The translations under genes were made by a program, and so were the position numbers. The notes below the pieces were generated by a model. It worked only from the letters and a program-made list of their open reading frames with translations, was not told the DNA's origin and made no database searches. From JBCCEJ01 sp039030335 (GTDB lineage: Bacteria; Pseudomonadota; Gammaproteobacteria; HK1), in NCBI GenBank assembly GCA_039030335.1, contig JBCCEJ010000005.1:1-64000 (forward strand): 64,000 nt of DNA, given 5' to 3'. Below, in pieces: positions 61,649 to 64,000 of this stretch; within the stretch, counting starts at the first letter, position 1, and every line of letters starts with the position of its first letter.

Positions 61649-64000
61649 ATGAAGTCGCATGTGCAAGTGGCCGTGATCGGCGGGGGTGTGGTCGGTTGCT
61701 CGGTGCTGTTTCATCTGACCAAGTTCGGTTGGAAAGACGTGGTGCTAATCGAACGCTCGGAACTCACCTCGGGATCCACGTGGCACGCAGCCGGCGGTTT
61801 TCATACATTGAACGCCGACACCAACATGGCGGCGCTCCAGGGTTACACGATTCAGCTCTACCGGGAATTGGAAGCTGTTTCGGGGCAGTCTTGCGGTTTA
61901 CATCACGTCGGCGGCCTGACGCTCGCCACCACGCCGGAGCGCCTCGACTTTCTCAAAACCGAACGCGCCAAGCACCGCTACATGGGGCTCGAAACGCGCA
62001 TCGTCGGACCCGACGAAATTCAAGCCATATCGCCCATCACGAACCCGGAAGGTGTACTCGGTGCGCTGTACGACCCGCTCGACGGTCACCTGGACCCGTC
62101 GGGAACCACGCACGCCTATGCAAAAGCCGCGCGACTGCAGGGTGCCGAGATCTATCTGCGGAATCCGGTTCTCGAGTTGCTGCCGAATGCTGACGGCTCG
62201 TGGGAAGTCGTCACGCGGGACGGGACGCTGACTGCCGAATACATCGTCAACGCCGCGGGGCTCTGGGCGCGCGAGGTGGGGGCCATGGCCGGCGTATTCC
62301 TACCGCTGCAACCGATGGAACACCAGTACCTCGTTACCGAAGACATCCCCGAGGTATTCGAACGCGCTGATGAGCTCCCCCATGTGATGGATCCCGAAGG
62401 CGAGAGCTACTTGCGCCAGGAAGGTCGTGGGCTGGTCATCGGCATGTACGAGCAGGCGTGCGAACCGTGGGCGGTCGACGGGACATCGTGGGATTTCGGC
62501 CACGAGCTGCTACCGAACAAACTCGACCGCGTCGCCGAACCCCTGGAGATCGCTTACCGACGTTACCCGGTGCTCGAAACCGCGGGCATCAAGCAAATCA
62601 TCAACGGCCCCTTTACGTTCGCGCCGGACGGCAACCCACTGGTCGGGCCAGTACCGGGACTGCGTAACTACTGGACCGCGTGCGCCGTGATGGCGGGCTT
62701 CAGTCAAGGCGGTGGGGTCGGCCTGACTCTGGCTGAGTGGATGATCGAGGGCGAACCTTCACGCGATGTTTTCGCGATGGATGTCGCGCGCTTTGGAGCG
62801 TTTCCAACCCGTGCTTACGCCCGTGTCAAAGCGACGGAGAATTACCAGCGCCGGTTCGCGGTGTCTTATCCGAACGAAGAGTTGCCCGCTGGCCGGCCGC
62901 TGCTGACGACGCCGGTCTACCCGATCTGGAAACAGCAACGGGCGGTGTTTGGTCAGGGTTATGGTACGGAACATGTGAACTATTTCGCGCCGCCCGGTGA
63001 GCCGTTGGAGGAAACGCCGAGCTTCCGGCGCAGCAACGCCTTCGACGCCGTAGCTGCGGAATGCCACGCGGTACGCACGGCGGTCGGACTGAACGAAGTG
63101 CACAACTTCAGCAAGTTCGAGGTAACCGGCGACGGCGCGCGGACATGGCTAGACCGGATCATGGCTGGGCGCATTCCAGCCCCCGGCCGGGTCTCATTGA
63201 CGCCGATGTTGAGTCCGAAAGGGAAGCTCATCGGTGACTTCACGGTGACCTGTCTTGCGGAGCAGCGGTTTCAGTTGACTGCGTCCTACGCCGCGCAGGC
63301 CTACCACATGCGCTGGTTCGAGATGCATCTGCCGCTCGATGACAGCGTCAGTATCAGCAACATTTCGCTGGAACGCATCGGTTTTCAGATTGCGGGACCC
63401 AATGCGCGCGGGTTGCTGGCAGCGGTAGCGCGCGCTGACGTCTCCAACGAAGCGCTTCCGTTCATGCATGTTCGCGAGATGGAAGTCGGGCTTTGCGACG
63501 CCATCGTGCAGCGGTTGAGTTACACCGGCGACCTGGGGTTCGAAATTTACGTGCGGCCGGGCGAACAGGTAGCGCTCTACGAGTCGCTCGCGAAAGCGGG
63601 CGCGCAGTTCGGGATGCGACCATTCGGCATGCGCGCCATCATGAGCCTGAGGCTGGAGAAGTCTTTTGGCTCGTGGATGCGCGAGTACCGGCCGGATTAC
63701 ACCGCGACCGAAACCGGTCTGGACCGGTTCGTGGCATTCAACAAGCCGGCCGAGTTCATTGGCCGCGCGGCGGCGGCGGCCGCTGCGGCCGCATCACCTG
63801 TGCGTCAGCTCTGCACGTTGATAGTCGATGCCAGCGACGCTGACGTTTGGGCTGATGAACCTATCTGGCACGATGGGTCGGTCGTGGGCTTCGTGACGTC
63901 GGGCGGCTACGCCCACTACGTCAAGCGCTCGATCGCACTCGGCTTCCTGCCGCCGGAACTGGTCGTTGCAGGACAGCCGGTCACGGTCGAGATCCTCGGC
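61649..64000 (+). CDS. FAD/GcvT-type dimethylglycine or sarcosine dehydrogenase (3' partial)
   Basis: 784 residues are visible, running off the window end. The FAD motif AVIGGGVVGCSVLFHL starts at residue 8, followed by SSTWHAAGGFHT with the His flavin link site typical of dimethylglycine/sarcosine enzymes, and an FAO_M and GcvT-like folate part after about residue 440 (FSKFEVTGDGARTWLDRI, GRVSLTPMLSPKGKLIGDF). It would oxidise an N-methylated glycine and pass the methyl group to tetrahydrofolate. It is distinct from, but homologous to, the truncated gene at 12028. Confidence 0.9.
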   Translation, partial: MKSHVQVAVIGGGVVGCSVLFHLTKFGWKDVVLIERSELTSGSTWHAAGGFHTLNADTNMAALQGYTIQLYRELEAVSGQSCGLHHVGGLTLATTPERLDFLKTERAKHRYMGLETRIVGPDEIQAISPITNPEGVLGALYDPLDGHLDPSGTTHAYAKAARLQGAEIYLRNPVLELLPNADGSWEVVTRDGTLTAEYIVNAAGLWAREVGAMAGVFLPLQPMEHQYLVTEDIPEVFERADELPHVMDPEGESYLRQEGRGLVIGMYEQACEPWAVDGTSWDFGHELLPNKLDRVAEPLEIAYRRYPVLETAGIKQIINGPFTFAPDGNPLVGPVPGLRNYWTACAVMAGFSQGGGVGLTLAEWMIEGEPSRDVFAMDVARFGAFPTRAYARVKATENYQRRFAVSYPNEELPAGRPLLTTPVYPIWKQQRAVFGQGYGTEHVNYFAPPGEPLEETPSFRRSNAFDAVAAECHAVRTAVGLNEVHNFSKFEVTGDGARTWLDRIMAGRIPAPGRVSLTPMLSPKGKLIGDFTVTCLAEQRFQLTASYAAQAYHMRWFEMHLPLDDSVSISNISLERIGFQIAGPNARGLLAAVARADVSNEALPFMHVREMEVGLCDAIVQRLSYTGDLGFEIYVRPGEQVALYESLAKAGAQFGMRPFGMRAIMSLRLEKSFGSWMREYRPDYTATETGLDRFVAFNKPAEFIGRAAAAAAAAASPVRQLCTLIVDASDADVWADEPIWHDGSVVGFVTSGGYAHYVKRSIALGFLPPELVVAGQPVTVEILG

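Overview
The window is a GC-rich, gene-dense stretch of a bacterial chromosome. The mix of genes points to a free-living or host-associated, probably marine, proteobacterium, most likely gammaproteobacterial: two PEP-CTERM sorted secreted proteins, two TRAP transport systems, a cysD/cysNC sulfate-activation pair, a hut locus, Fur-box-preceded haem uptake genes, an MlaC-like protein, and several phytanoyl-CoA dioxygenase, SDR, acyl-CoA and luciferase-like monooxygenase genes. This assignment is an inference from gene content. I see no rRNA, tRNA, CRISPR array, prophage or insertion sequence. Both window ends cut through genes: a transglutaminase-like protein at base 1 and an FAD/GcvT-type dehydrogenase at base 64000.

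Layout. 1-6.2 kb: transglutaminase fragment, then HpcH/HpaI aldolase, MFS transporter, cupin-like protein, crotonase and D-2-hydroxyacid dehydrogenase (small acid catabolism). 6.3-11.5 kb: DUF533 and VC0807-type membrane proteins, PhyH dioxygenase, luciferase-like monooxygenase, MlaC-like protein. 11.6-24.9 kb: an eroded one-carbon/methylamine area (truncated mttB joined to a truncated FAD dehydrogenase, a MetE-like protein, homocysteine S-methyltransferase), DJ-1/GlxA genes, PhyH, TetR/SDR pair, two tautomerase-like genes and a histidine utilisation locus hutC-hutI(deleted)-hutU-hutH. 25-35.8 kb: flavin monooxygenase, two PEP-CTERM proteins, acyl-CoA ligase, a MoxR-DUF58-TgpA operon and an acyl-CoA dehydrogenase. 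36-42 kb: cysNC-cysD, two haem/FMN split-barrel genes behind a Fur-like box, a second D-2-hydroxyacid dehydrogenase. 41.6-49.6 kb: a dctPQM TRAP operon with hairpins, RDD-like protein, two convergent aldehyde dehydrogenases, DUF302 protein. 49.8-52.5 kb: hmuTUV haem ABC importer behind a Fur box. 52.7-64 kb: NYN-LOTUS protein, LysE exporter, SDR, O-methyltransferase, hybrid histidine kinase with a periplasmic binding protein, fused TRAP permease and, divergent from it, the FAD/GcvT dehydrogenase.

How they work together. Most of the window handles uptake and oxidation of small organic acids, amino acids and methylated amines. HutH and HutU would convert histidine to imidazolonepropionate, but HutI has lost its catalytic barrel, so the pathway cannot be completed by this locus. 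The iron/haem genes at 39-40 kb and 50-52 kb probably form one Fur regulon. The most unusual points are three internal deletions or gene junctions between 11.5 and 21.7 kb, a TRAP binding protein with an extra C-terminal cysteine-containing domain, a NYN-LOTUS RNA-related protein, and a histidine kinase with a receiver lacking its phosphoacceptor that is encoded just after a periplasmic binding protein.
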